In this document: in pieces, positions 42,916 through 53,904 of the stretch
Layout: every line of letters begins with the position of its first letter
Numbering within the stretch: position 1 is the stretch's first letter
Origin: Brachypterus glaber
Lineage: Eukaryota > Arthropoda > Insecta > Coleoptera > Kateretidae
Reading direction: 5' to 3'
DNA length: 64,000 nucleotides
NCBI GenBank assembly: GCA_958510825.1
Contig: OY294050.1
Location: forward strand, 44,653,249 to 44,717,248
Program-made: the position numbers and the translations under genes
The notes under the pieces: generated by a model
Database searches by the model: none
What the model saw: only the letters and a program-made list of their open reading frames with translations
What the model was told of the DNA's origin: nothing

Positions 42916-44250
42916 GATACACGTGGTACCAATGTAAAAAATACCGAGAGTCGCCGGTGACTCTCATGGTAGCCAACGTGTTAAATTATTTAAGATTTCG
43001 GGAATTTCGCAAGATTTCCGCGAGGGTCGTACACAAGATTTCGCAGGAGATTTAGCTCGCAAAATACATTTAGAACAAGTTTTAGTTTTCTTCAGCCTTT
43101 TACAGTAAGGATCCCAACTCCTCGAGGATAAATAAATAAAAAAAGTATATCTCTTTTTCATCAAAGTTGTCACATAGAACTTGATAATTCTCAGCAAACA
43201 GCTTACCCATAAATATAGATTAACATACCACAATGACTTCAAATGTTCTCCATTTATTTTATCTATCCGTTTTTATAGGTAATAGGTACCTTTTTTTTGC
43301 AACTAATTGGGAAACATTTTTTGTGTTGGGATACATCATCCATCCCATGGGATGGAATCTCACTGACGTCGTCATTTCCAACAAACGACACAACTGCATA
43401 TTCCATTTTACTAAAAAAGTTAATCCATTATAATTTGAAATCTTATTTTGAGGTTAATTTTAAAAAAAGTATTACGATTATGTAGATTATAAAACTTGTA
43501 TAAACTAATAATTAGTTTTATTACTAACCTATCATAAAACACTCCAAAAAATAGCTTTTGCAACACAAAAATTAACAACAACAAACACTATTCCGTTAAT
43601 TATGACGCCATACTCTACTACTATTGGCCAAATGATGTAGGCTAGATTGCGGGAACTTCAAAATTCTAATTTCTATTTCCAAGAAATCACAATGTGATGT
43701 CATCTCTGATTTCTGTATTTTACAAGATATTACATAATTATAGTTATACCACGAATGCGGATAGGCGTATTCAACGATTATGGGAATTTGTCGATTTCCA
43801 AAATAACTTTAAAAAAGTAAATTTGATTTAACCAATAATAATAATAACTTATTTGTGAGTTTTATCCGAGTCGAACCCAACTGAAGTTTTAAATAAGCAA
43901 TATTAAAAAAAATCATAAAAAATGAAAAAAAATTGTTTTTTTTAAAGATCTTTTTTGAAAAACGAAAAATTATTGAAAAAAATATAAATTAAATTTTTCA
44001 AAAAAAGTTTTCAAAAAAACAAATTTTTTTTCAATATTTTTAATATTTTTTGTTTTTGTAGAATTGATTTTTATAATAAAAGTAATTACGTTAATCGGAA
44101 TATTTTTTCAGCTTTTTTCGATTTTTTTTTTAAACTTTATCCCTCCATAAATTTTTTGTTTTTGGTGGGATTACTTTCACCTCGGATTTTTCCTGAAAAT
44201 TTCAAGTCGACCGGATTATTATTATTAACCTGTACATACGGTCAACATAT
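42916..44250. other. Interior of the 3.6-kb element
   Basis: AT-rich with dispersed poly-A/T runs. Frames at 43233-43485 show no recognisable protein. No host gene seen. Confidence 0.4.
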
Positions 44251-45096
44251 TATGGTGAATTCATAACATTTTATGTATCTGGTATGTTCTCATACCATAT
44301 ATATGATACATAACATGCAATATTGCATGTTATGTATCATACATATGTATGTTACATCTTATGTAATATGGCACATGTAACTTAAAAAATCTTTCTGTTA
44401 TAGGGCATGTTATGTAGCATACATATGTATGTTACGTCTCATGTAATATGGCACTTGTTACCTAAACAATCTTTCTTTGTGATGTTGCATCCATGTATGT
44501 GCGGACTGGGTAATAGGGTATGTAACTAATTTTGGGTGAGATCAAAAGCTGTACGTAAAAGAGTGGGTGAAAAATTTTTTAGTCACTAGTGGAAAAAACC
44601 CACTTTTGACATTTAAAATAGTGCTCAAAACAAGTGCTTTTGTGAAGGTGTTGGATAAAGAATATTTACATCATTAAAAAACCGCTGTCCTACTTTTTTT
44701 ATGACGCGGATAATATGTTACATATTTTTAGTTATTTTTATTTTAAATTTTTAAGTGAAGTAGGCCCATGCCAATTTTCTCTTTTCAAGCTGGAATTTAA
44801 AGTCATTTTTTTTCCTCGTACTACTTGTTTTTTTTTTCTGAACATTTGAGATAGATATTTTGTTCTCAAGTATTAACAAAAAACGTGACATGCATCATCA
44901 AAGTTTTTTTTTTAATCGTTCAGAATTCAATAAAAAATAAATGTATATAAAGTAGGTATATGTATATAAATTTTTTTCTGGGCGGGTTTTTGGCGATTTT
45001 TGAATTTTGAAAACTATTTGGTTGTCTAAATATCATTTAGAATTATTAAGATGCTATACTGGCATAACCAAACTAGAGAAACCCAAATTAAATGTA

Positions 45097-45871
45097 GGGT
45101 AATTCCAGCAAATCGGGACATGACTGGCTTTAAATAAAATACAGATTATTATTAGCTAGCTTAAGGCGTTTATAAGTTATCGTGCCCACAAGATTTTTCG
45201 GGCAGAACGACGGCCAAAAATAAATTGACCGATCGACTAAAAGATCGCCCGACCTATTCACCCACCGACAAGTTTTTTTTTGCTTGAAATTCATTTATCT
45301 CGACATAAAACGTCATAAAACAAAAAGTACCAAAAAAAAAATGTCGAATACAAGACTTTCCCAAGATTCTGAAAACATTAAAATGGGAAACCAATTCCTG
45401 GTACAAAAACTGAAAGGGTAACAGTCGAAGTAAACATAGGGACTTTTGATGTAACGTAAGCAACGATTTCCATTGTAACATAAGCAACAGATATTTAATC
45501 TTTAATTACATAATTCAGCAATTGTTAAAGATTTAAAACATTTTAGCCTGACTTTTTCAAAAAAAATTTTCAAATTCAAATTTAGTTTTAAAAATATTTT
45601 ATATTCTGGAATAGAACAAAAATTTAAAGATACATGAACTTAAGTCAAAATCTATGTCACAAAATGTAACGTAAGCAACATTACATAAAATTATAAATTT
45701 ATCACAAGTAAACTTATTATACTAATTATAAATATATGTTTTGTTACTTTGTTATTTACCTAAAATAAATATTGTATTTAAATATAGTGTCTTTTAATAT
45801 AATTGACAAATTTATACATTTAAAAGTTAATATAGGCGTAAGATGTAACGTAAGCAACGCTGGAATTGCCC
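45097..45871. mobile_element. MITE with GGGTAATTCCAGC ends and TGTAACGTAAGCAAC repeats
   Basis: The ends GGGTAATTCCAGC / GCTGGAATTGCCC are nearly perfect inverted repeats. Four internal copies of TGTAACGTAAGCAAC (near 45450, 45475 imperfect, 45667, 45846) look like subterminal transposase-binding repeats. Non-coding; the minus-strand frame at 45254-45487 is not recognised. Confidence 0.72.
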
Positions 45872-45904
45872 TGTACAATTTTAGTTTTTCTCATATACTT
45901 AGCT

Positions 45905-46062
45905 ATAGCGGGTGTTTTTTTTAACCTGAAACTTTCAAATATCTCAAATACTATGCATTTTAGAAAAAAAATATCGGACAAAATTTGTTACGTTTGGACT
46001 TTTTACGTTTTTTTTACGTTTACGTTTTCAAGGTCATTTCATGGTCAACTTTTTTTAAGTAC
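45905..46062. repeat. Left copy of an inverted pair around the 46-49 kb nest
   Basis: CGGGTGTTTTTTTTAACCTG, TTTCAAATATCTCAAATACT and CATTTTAGAAAAA recur in inverted orientation at 49118-49303 (CAGGTTAAAAAAAAACACCC). Probably the two ends of one older element opened by later insertions, or two inverted copies. Confidence 0.7.
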
Positions 46063-46069
46063 AAACATA

Positions 46070-46798
46070 CAGCCTGTTCCAGAACTCGCGTACCGAAATT
46101 TAAGAGGTGATTCTACATCCAAAAATATGAAAAAAAGTTTCTATAAAGGTTGGTCCGGAAATGAGCCCTAAGGGAGCTACGGCCCTTCGAAGATGACGTA
46201 TTGAATGGGGAACAAAAAAAAGCACCAATAAAATTTTAATGTTGCAGGGTAATTCTTCATTTAAAACTGAGCAAAAAAGTATTATACACCAAAACACCTA
46301 AATTTAATATTAAAGGAGTAATAGCCTTTTAAAAAGTAACGTTTTTGGTGGCACAAAATGTTACTTCCTCTTAATTGCATTTTTTTTGATAACGGTTGCT
46401 CCTACAGTGTTACACTATATGATATTTTATATGTATTTTTACTCTAGAAATCAATATTTTTTACAACAAATCCAAAAAACATACACATAGAAAAGTTTGG
46501 GGCAAAAATGTTTTAAGCCTCATATATTTTGTCCGTCTGGGCACGCCTCTGGATAAATTAAAAAAATAAATTAACAAACTTATTGCCCTTATTAATACTA
46601 GTATACATGCAAAAGTTCGCCGCTCTAGCTTAAACGGTACCCGAGTTATTAATTAAAAACCTTATTTTTATTACAATTTTAAAGGGCCCTAGATCCCTTA
46701 GGGCTCATTTCCGGACCAACCTTTATAGGAACTTTTTTTATATTTTTGGATCTAGAATCACCTCTTAAATTTTGGCATGCCAGTTATGGATCACCCTG
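46070..46798. mobile_element. TA-target MITE family B, copy 2
   Basis: Same ends (CAGCCTGTTCC / GGATCACCCTG) and interior as 24124-24840, TA on both sides, 729 bp. Confidence 0.92.
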
Positions 46799-46802
46799 TA
46801 TA

Positions 46803-47270
46803 TATTTTTTACTTTTATTTAATTCCCCTCAAAAAAATAAAAAACTTTTTTTGATCTGACTTTTAGTTGCAGAGATACCACAGCCACACAAAATTAAAAA
46901 AGTTGAATCTCCGACGAACTTGACTAGTCAATCCCTTTGTATTTTGAGCCGCTGAATCCAAATCTGAGGTCGGAATTTGAAAGTTAGCTCCTATTTTCAA
47001 CATAACCTCAAAAAACATACTTTTTGCAATGATATGATGTTTTTTGAGGTTATGGTAAAAATGAGAGCTAACTTTTAAATTTCGACCTCAGATTCGGATT
47101 CAGCGGCTCAAAATACATAGGAATTGACTAGTCAAGTCCGTCGGAGATGCAACTTTTTTAATTTTGTGTGGCTGTGTTATCTCTGCAACTAAAAGTCCGA
47201 TCAAAAAAAGTTTTTTACAAAAGATTTTTATTTTTTTGAGGGAAATTAAATAACAGTAAAAAAATATATA
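46803..47270. mobile_element. Foldback repeat family C, copy 3 (longest)
   Basis: Almost fully mirrored: the left TTTAGTTGCAGAGATACCAC and right TTATCTCTGCAACTAAAAG arms include the outer AT-rich flanks (ATTCCCCTCAAAAAAATAAA vs TTTATTTTTTTGAGGGAAAT). Compare 31405-31830. Confidence 0.85.
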
Positions 47271-47561
47271 TGTTCACAGTGCGACCCTGCAATTTTATAG
47301 TTTTAAGAGATGTGCACCAAAAGTTTTTTTTAGATTAATAAAATAGGTTTATTGGTTATTAAAAATCACTATGTTTAAAAATCGCATCAGATCCTTTTGA
47401 TAATTTAAAGCCTATTTTAATATTTTTTTTTATTTTCATTTTTTTAAAAACTCTTTTAAACGTATTATCTCGCCTAATAAACTTATTTAAAAAAAATTAC
47501 GCTAGTGAACATTTAAAAAACGTTACCTTAAAAACTAAATTAAATCCTATTAGATGAAAAT

Positions 47562-48281
47562 TCAATAACTGCCTTTAAAAGTTGGGTCGTTAACATTATT
47601 CATTTTGTGTTTATTCCAGACAGTAAGGAATTCTCTGTGAATAGACTCCCCAGCCTGTTCTGACCAAATTCCTAAGCCACTCTCTAAATAGGAAACACTG
47701 TCTTTAAGGTGATGCAATATGCAATGAATTTTAGGAGTTTTTGATACCCCGGAATTATTTAAAACTGCTTCCAGATGTTTGAGATCTGATTCGAGTTGTA
47801 CTTCAGTTTTTTTTGTACCGAAACATTTATCGACGATTTTGTTCATCACATTGAATGACGCAACAAATGGCATAACCAGAACTTGATTCACATTTCCCAG
47901 TACTTCTTTTGATGTTAATTCATTGGCATGCGTTAGGAGCTTTCTACAAGCATTGCCATCGAAAATTTCTCCTTGATAATTCTTGGCAATTATATTTAAA
48001 TTCTTGGGCCATTTAAGAGCGTTCTCTCTTCCCAGCAATGGGACCAGGCCTTTCCAAAAGAGGTGATTCACAAATCCTTGCAGCAAATGTAATTCAGGTA
48101 TGATGCACTTCTGAAAAACTCGCACATTTTCGTTCTCTTCAAACAAAGGTTTATTGACAACACTAAAAGACTCTTTGGCTCTTTTAATGTTCTTATCTAA
48201 TGATAAACTAAATTTATTAAAATGAATTTCCAAATCACCATAGGTTCTTAGCTCCTTGGCAGCAGATTTATACGCTCTCAT
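47562..48281 (-). pseudogene. Transposase-like gene fragment, left arm
   Basis: 239 open codons. Landmarks are ELHLLQGFVNHLFWKGLVPL, LEAVLNNSGVSKTPKIHCIL and GLGIWSEQAGESIHREFLTV WNKHK. The KIH...GLG-WSEQ--E--H--F---W pattern is one I associate with transposases found in many invertebrate genomes (CMC-like, from memory). The C-terminus differs from the right arm by a 12-nt deletion (DPTFKGSY instead of DPRYGQQL). The N-terminus of the ancestral protein is not present. Confidence 0.65.
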
Positions 48282-48329
48282 TTCTTGCAGAGAAAAATGA
48301 CAATAGGGGCAAGGATAGGTTGACGTTGC

Positions 48330-48720
48330 AATGCTTGTAGAAAGCTCCTAAAGCATGCCAATGAATTAAAATCAAAAGAAGTACTGGGAAATGTGAATCA
48401 AGTTCTGGTTATGCCATTTGTTGCGTCATTCAATGTGATGAACAAAATCGTCGATAAATGTTTCGGTACAAAAAAAACTGAAGTACAACTCGAATCAGAT
48501 CTCAAACATCTGGAAGCAGTTTTAAATAATTCCGGGGTATCAAAAACTCCTAAAATTCATTGCATATTGCATCACCATAAAGACAGTGTTTCCTATTTCG
48601 AGTCTATTCACAGAGAATTCCTTACTGTCTGGAATAAACACAAAATGAATAATGTTAACGACCCACGCTATGGTCAGCAACTTTGAAAGGCAGTTATTGA
48701 ATTTTCATCTAATAGGATTT
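48330..48720 (+). pseudogene. Transposase-like gene fragment, right arm
   Basis: The same protein in opposite orientation: LGNVNQVLVMPFVASFNVMN, TEVQLESDLKHLEAVLNNSG and IHREFLTVWNKHKMNNVNDP RYGQQL then a stop. It has lost the GLGIWSEQAGE segment and a TTA codon became TGA after QQL, after which KAVIEFSSNRI can still be read. Confidence 0.7.
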
Positions 48721-49117
48721 AATTTAGTGTTTAAGGTAACGTTTTTTAAAAGTTTTTAGTTTTTAGATGTTTAAGAAAAATACAATTCTAATTTGCAATT
48801 TAATTCAGCTATTAACGCGCAATAAATGGTATTTAATAGGATTTATAATTGTTTAAACTTTTTTTAAGGTTCACTGAAGGGCTCACTAGCGTAATTTTTT
48901 TTAACTAAGTTTATTAGGCAAGATAATACGTTTAAAAGAGTTTAAAAAAAATGAAAATAAAAAAAAATATATTAAAATAGGCTTTAAATTATCAAAAGGA
49001 TCTGTTGCGATTTTTAAACATAGTGATTTTTAATAACCAATAAACCTATTTTATTAATCTAAAAAAAACTTTTGGTGCACATCTCTTAAAACTTATAAAA
49101 TGCAGGGTCGCACTGTG

Positions 49118-49303
49118 TGTTTTTACTTAAAAAACAAAGTTCACCTTGAAATGACCTTGAAAACGTAAATATCCGTAAAAAATAAATACGCCATTTTGTT
49201 TCCACTATTAAAATAAACAAATTTTGTCCGAAATTTGTTTTTCTAAAATGCATAGTATTCGAGATATTTGAAAGTTTCAGGTTAAAAAAAAACACCCGGT
49301 ATA
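49118..49303. repeat. Right copy of the inverted pair (see 45905-46062)
   Basis: TTCACCTTGAAATGACCTTG, TCTAAAATGCATAGTATTCG and GTTTCAGGTTAAAAAAAAAC mirror 45905-46062. Confidence 0.7.
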
Positions 49304-49569
49304 TAAAACCTGAATCCCATATTTTGGTCAAATTCAAATAGAGTCTATTGGATAAAAAATGGATTAAAGTTATAAAAACTAATGGAACAACTTAAATAGG
49401 AACATAAAATAATAAACTATGTAGCCGAAACATATTAAATGGTATTAAAATTAAAATGTTTGTTTTTTGTTTAAAAAAAAAGTTATAATAAAATTGTATT
49501 TAATTTTTTTTAATGGACCTGTTTGAAAAATATATTTATTCAAATTAATTGTTTAGGTTTTGTTTAAAG

Positions 49570-50855
49570 AGGGTGGCCACTCTCTAAAAGACCGGGAAAC
49601 GTTAGGGAATTGGATCGATCGGGAAAAGTCAGGGAATTTCGTGAGAAGTCAGGGAAAATTTTGAAAAAAAAGCAAAAATTTAAGAAATGTTATATAAAAT
49701 TTTAATATTTTCAGTCCACGGTTTGCTATTTAAACCTTATATCTAGAAAAAATATCGCGCCTACATTATGCTTTTTTATAAAAGATTTGCCTGTCAAAAA
49801 CCAAATTTGCAAACAAGTTTTTTTTTGCAATATTTTGCAAATTTGTATAATTTTACCTACAAAATTATTATTAGTTATAAAGCTGTAGAAAACAAGTAAA
49901 AAAATACTATACTTTTGCAAATTCTTTTATGTATGAATTAAAATTTTCGCCTGCGGCCCTAATGTTTTGATTTTTTTTACAAACGCATGTATTTTTACTT
50001 TTATTTTTTTTTTAATTTGCGAAGGCCTATTTTGTTTAATAACTTTTCTACTTTTTTGCATATAATTTTAAAATATTTCGCCTGCGGCGCTTATTTCGTG
50101 TTTTTTCTTTTCAATGAATTCATTCGTTCGTTTGCAAAGATTTGGTTTGTTAAAAAAATACTTTTTTGCATATTATTTTAAAATTTTATTTTGCCTGCGG
50201 CGCTAATATTGTGCTTGTTTTACAAATTCATATATTGTTTTTCGATTTGTGAAGGCTTCATTTGTTTAAATAAAGTAATCTTTCGCACTTTTTACATATT
50301 ATTGTAAAAAATTTCGCCGGCGCTATTACTTAAGCTTGTCCAGGTTAGATAAAAATGTATCTCTTTGATAGCTCTCCAACCTGGCATTTATCCACTCTAA
50401 ATTAACGAAAACGAAACTTGCGATAGTGGGCTGCTTAGGGGGTTGTAAATAAGGGTAGAAGGGATAAATAGGGATTTTACTAACCTTGTGGTTCCTGATC
50501 TGATGTTCTTGGTGTCCATGTGCACATGATGGCTTCTTGTTGAAGTTGAGGTTTGTGAGGATAAAGATGGGTTTGGAACGAGAGTATTTGACACCACAAA
50601 TAGGTGTTTTCAATAAATATAATTAACAACTTTTCGAATATTAAACGACGATTTTAAAAGATACCGACATCTTTTCACGAACGACTTGCTAGTTTCACGA
50701 CATTTTTCCAACTCAAGTTTGTTCTGCTGATGCGCATGACGAATCCACACGAATAGTCGTTTTTTTGTCAAGACTCTGCTTATTGGTCAGGGAAAAATAT
50801 AAAAAAATTGCCTGGAAAGTCAGGGATTTTTTTTTCTTTAAATAGTGGCCACCCT
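49570..50855. mobile_element. 1.3-kb element with AGGGTGGCCACT ends
   Basis: Left AGGGTGGCCACTCTCTAAAA and right AATAGTGGCCACCCT are inverted. Both ends are followed inward by TCAGGGAA/GTCAGGG words. The interior shows three spaced blocks of TTCGCCTGCGGCGC-type DNA (49950, 50088, 50200). A minus-strand frame of 95 codons (50326-50613) is not recognised. A truncated relative starts at 36091. Confidence 0.75.
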
Positions 50856-51060
50856 GTTAAACTAATAAATTATTACTAATATTTTTTTTGACCCCTTTAA
50901 AAATAAAGGATATTTCGGTAAAGTAAATCTGACAGCGCCCAAGGCCAGGGGACGAAGTAAGTTTTTTGAGACACTTGAAAGTACGAATAATTTCCTTCAC
51001 TGGCTAGGTAACTCACTCACCAATTAAGTCATATGCAAAAATAACTAGAAAATAGCTAAA

Positions 51061-51330
51061 GTACCTTCAAAAAGTAAATTTGGTAAATCATTTATTTAAA
51101 GTAAAAATAAAATTGGCCCAATTTTTGAACCTTGGGGTACTCCAAACATAACATTCAAAGCTTCAGATAAAATTGAATCAAAAATTATGATAAATCTTTC
51201 TATTCAAGCACTTCTTTTAAATATTAATAAATTAAATCAACCATATTTTTAGGAATTTATTAAAAAATCCTGAAAAACAGTATCAAACGCCTTAGTCAAA
51301 TCAATCAATACAAAATTTAAAAGATGAAAA
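51061..51330 (-). pseudogene. LINE reverse transcriptase fragment
   Basis: The minus strand reads VLIDLTKAFDTVFQDFLIN and, further on, FGVPQGSKIGPILFLL-stop-INDLP: the A and B boxes of a non-LTR RT with a Tyr-to-stop change and AT-rich decay between them. Confidence 0.75.
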
Positions 51331-52454
51331 CAGACTCGGAATTTTACATCGAAACCCATGAAATATCATCCTAATCATATGATGTGTCATCTTAGATGAC
51401 TGCGGCATGCACAATGGATCTTAGGTCTGAGTGCTGTGGCTATATTACTACGTAATTACCACACCGCTACTGATGATGGTGATATACAGTTATCCTTTTC
51501 TGTTCAAGAATTATGTCACTAAATTCTTGCTATTTTTTAAACGATTTAATTATATTAACACGTTGAGCACCTCGAGGGTCATCGGTGTCCCTCGCAAAGA
51601 AAACTCTTGACGACAACGAGGGACATGAATATTCCTTACTACTACCCTCAGAGGATTTTTGTAGTAATTATTACTGGCAGTAATAATTACTAAAACATTT
51701 CTGTGAGGGGAGAGGAATCCGGAGTCGAAAAATTCAAATAATAGAAATGGTACGTAAGGCTAAAGAAAACAGAAAAAATTATTAAAATTCTCAATTTATC
51801 TGACATTTCTGATATTAAATATTTATTATTATTATTATTCTTTATTATCAACAGTTTTTGCATTTCGCGAAGTGTCTCCAACCACTTTTCTGTTTGCGTT
51901 TAAACTTCCAGAATTCCTTGCCCTCTGCACCAATCTTAAAATTACATTCTAGCTAGAATGTTCTCTTTTCGGAACACCGATAAAAATTTTTCCTATGTTC
52001 ATTACTTTGAAATAAATAAATAAAATTCAGTTATTGTATTTTTATTTTATTAATTTGTATTAAGAATTTATAGCCAGTAAATCAATTAAAAGATCTAAGT
52101 TTCTAATAAAAAAAAACACTACATTCAGCGCGCTGAATGGAGTTGCAGCGGCAGTTTGTTGCTGCCGTCTAAGACGGGTATCATAAAACCACCGCCGGAT
52201 GTAGTGACCCTATAAAAATAGAATATTTGATAGCCTCTGTCGGTTTTGTCCAAATATAATAACCTAAAAAGATTCTAAAGTTGAAAGTCTTAAACAATGC
52301 ACGAGTCAACCATTAAAATGCAACCATAGGTAATTTAACATCAGCAACAGCATTGGTCAGATTAAATAGCTTCCTTTTTAATTAGTATTGAAGATGGATT
52401 TTTTTTTTAATTTTTTTCATATTTTCCAGAGGGTTTTTAATATACCCTCAAATT
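51331..52454. other. Gene-free AT-rich DNA
   Basis: Contains scattered repeats and a CGCGCTGAATGG...GCAGCGGCAG zone (52120-52200). No frame with recognisable similarity. Confidence 0.4.
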
Positions 52455-52485
52455 TCGGTACGCGAGTTCTGGAACAGGCTGTATA
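52455..52485 (-). mobile_element. End fragment of MITE family B
   Basis: TTTCGGTACGCGAGTTCTGG followed by AACAGGCTGTATA is the reverse complement of the family B left end; the rest is missing. Confidence 0.7.
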
Positions 52486-52924
52486 TAAATGGACCTAGAA
52501 AATTTTTATAACACCTAAATATCAAATCATACTTCATCACTTGGAATATTTCATCAAAGAAAAAATACGACCATAGGAATATACATGGAGCAAGGATGCG
52601 AAAGCTCGCATTCAAACTTTAAGCTACTTTGGAAAAGGTGTAAATGGTATCCTTGGAAAGCTTAATTCAGAGATAAGCTGTTAAAACCTCTTTTGTGTTT
52701 TAAGAACGGTCGCTTATAATGTAACAGTGTATTCTGGTAATCATTACATTGTTGTTTGTATGTGTTAGCAACAAACACATTTTTTTGACACCAGTTAATA
52801 TGCTAATTAGGCCTTCTTTTAGTTTCTATAATATTTATTTAAAAAAGTTGTTTTAGTTCCGGTAAAAATCTTCCCTCTCTTGCTGTTGATTAAAAGATAG
52901 CGAACATAGTTTTAGGAGTATAGT

Positions 52925-53799
52925 CACGGGCGGATTTAGGTGGAGGCATGCTCCCCCCCAGCGAGATATACAGCCTGTTCCAGAACTCGCGTACCGAAAT
53001 TTAAGAGGTGATTCTACATCCAAAAATATGAAAAAAAGTTTCTATAAAGGTTGGTCCGGCAATGAGCCCTAAGGGAGCTACGGCCCTTCGAAGATGACGT
53101 ATTGAATGGGGAACAAAAAAAAGCACCAATAAAATTTTAATGCTGCAGGGTGATTCTTCATTTAAAACTGAGGCAAAAAAGTATTATACACCAAAACACC
53201 TAAATTTAATATTAAAGGAGTAATAGCCTTTTAAAAAGTAACGTTTTTGGTGGCACAAAATGTTACTTCCTCTTAATTGCATTTTTTTTTGATAACGGTT
53301 GCTCCTACAGTGTTACACTATATGATATTTTATATGTATTTTTACTCTAGAAATCTATATTTTTTACAACAAATCCAAAAAACATACACATAGAAAAGTT
53401 TGTGGCAAAAATGTTTTAAGCCTCATATATTTTGTCCGTCTGGGCACGCCTCTGGATAAATTAAAAAAATAAATTAACATAAACTTATTGCCCTTATTAA
53501 TACTAGTATACATGCAAAAGCTCGCCGCTCTAGCTTAAACGGTACCCGAGTTATTAATTAAAAACCTTATTTTGATTACAATTTTAAAGGGCCCTAGATC
53601 CCTTAGGGCTCATTTCCGGACCAACCTTTATGGGAACTTTTTTTATATTTTTGGATCTAGAATCACCTCTTAAATTTTGCCATGCCAGTTATGGATCACC
53701 CTGTATTAGCATACCTTCAAAATTATATTTTTGGCGAAAGCGCAATTTTTTCCTTGTGGATGCCCCCTCCCCCCTTAAAATGAAATAAATCCGCCCCTG
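52925..53799. mobile_element. hAT MITE with 8-bp AGTATAGT duplication, split by MITE B
   Basis: The ends CACGGGCGGATTT / AAATCCGCCCCTG are typical hAT termini, flanked by the perfect direct repeat AGTATAGT (52917-52924, 53800-53807). Only about 140 bp is its own sequence; the rest is the family B element at 52971-53703. Confidence 0.92.
52971..53703. mobile_element. TA-target MITE family B, copy 3 (nested in hAT MITE)
   Basis: Ends and interior as in 24124-24840 and 46070-46798, TA on both sides, 733 bp. It is younger than the hAT MITE it interrupts. Confidence 0.93.
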
Positions 53800-53904
53800 A
53801 GTATAGTTCTAAACATCCATGCGGATATTGTAATGCCAAGAAGCCATTTACCAAAAAACAGGATTTAAGAACTTTTATTAATTGGGGTAACAAACTCTAT
53901 TTTT

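Larger units (their letters stand above)
40926..44510. mobile_element. 3.6-kb composite element, CCCAGTCCGCACA ends, TA duplication
   Basis: The inverted ends CCCAGTCCGCACA / TGTGCGGACTGGG are flanked by TA. The left and right subterminal zones are filled with short repeats (GGTACATAACATGT, TATGTAT, ACATACATATG). The interior carries further nested repeats at 41903, 42242 and 42674. No transposase frame was found, so it is non-autonomous. Confidence 0.85.
40525..44655. mobile_element. Second copy of the 21.7-kb element, split by a 3.6-kb insertion
   Basis: 40525-40925 and 44511-44655 together correspond to 21697-22245 (shared GTGTATTAAGTAG, AAAATGGACGCGGTGATGAC, GTGTTGGATAAAG). The break lies exactly at TTAATTA|ATAGGG, duplicated TA. 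Confidence 0.85.
47275..49117. mobile_element. Foldback of a Chapaev-like DNA transposon, TGTT duplication
   Basis: The ends CACAGTGCGACCCTGCA / TGCAGGGTCGCACTGTG are followed by long mirrored arms and flanked by TGTT on both sides (47271-47274, 49118-49121). Both arms carry parts of the same transposase-like gene in opposite orientation (47562-48281 minus, 48330-48720 plus). CAC ends with a 4-bp duplication are compatible with the Chapaev branch of the CMC superfamily; this assignment is tentative. Confidence 0.82.
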
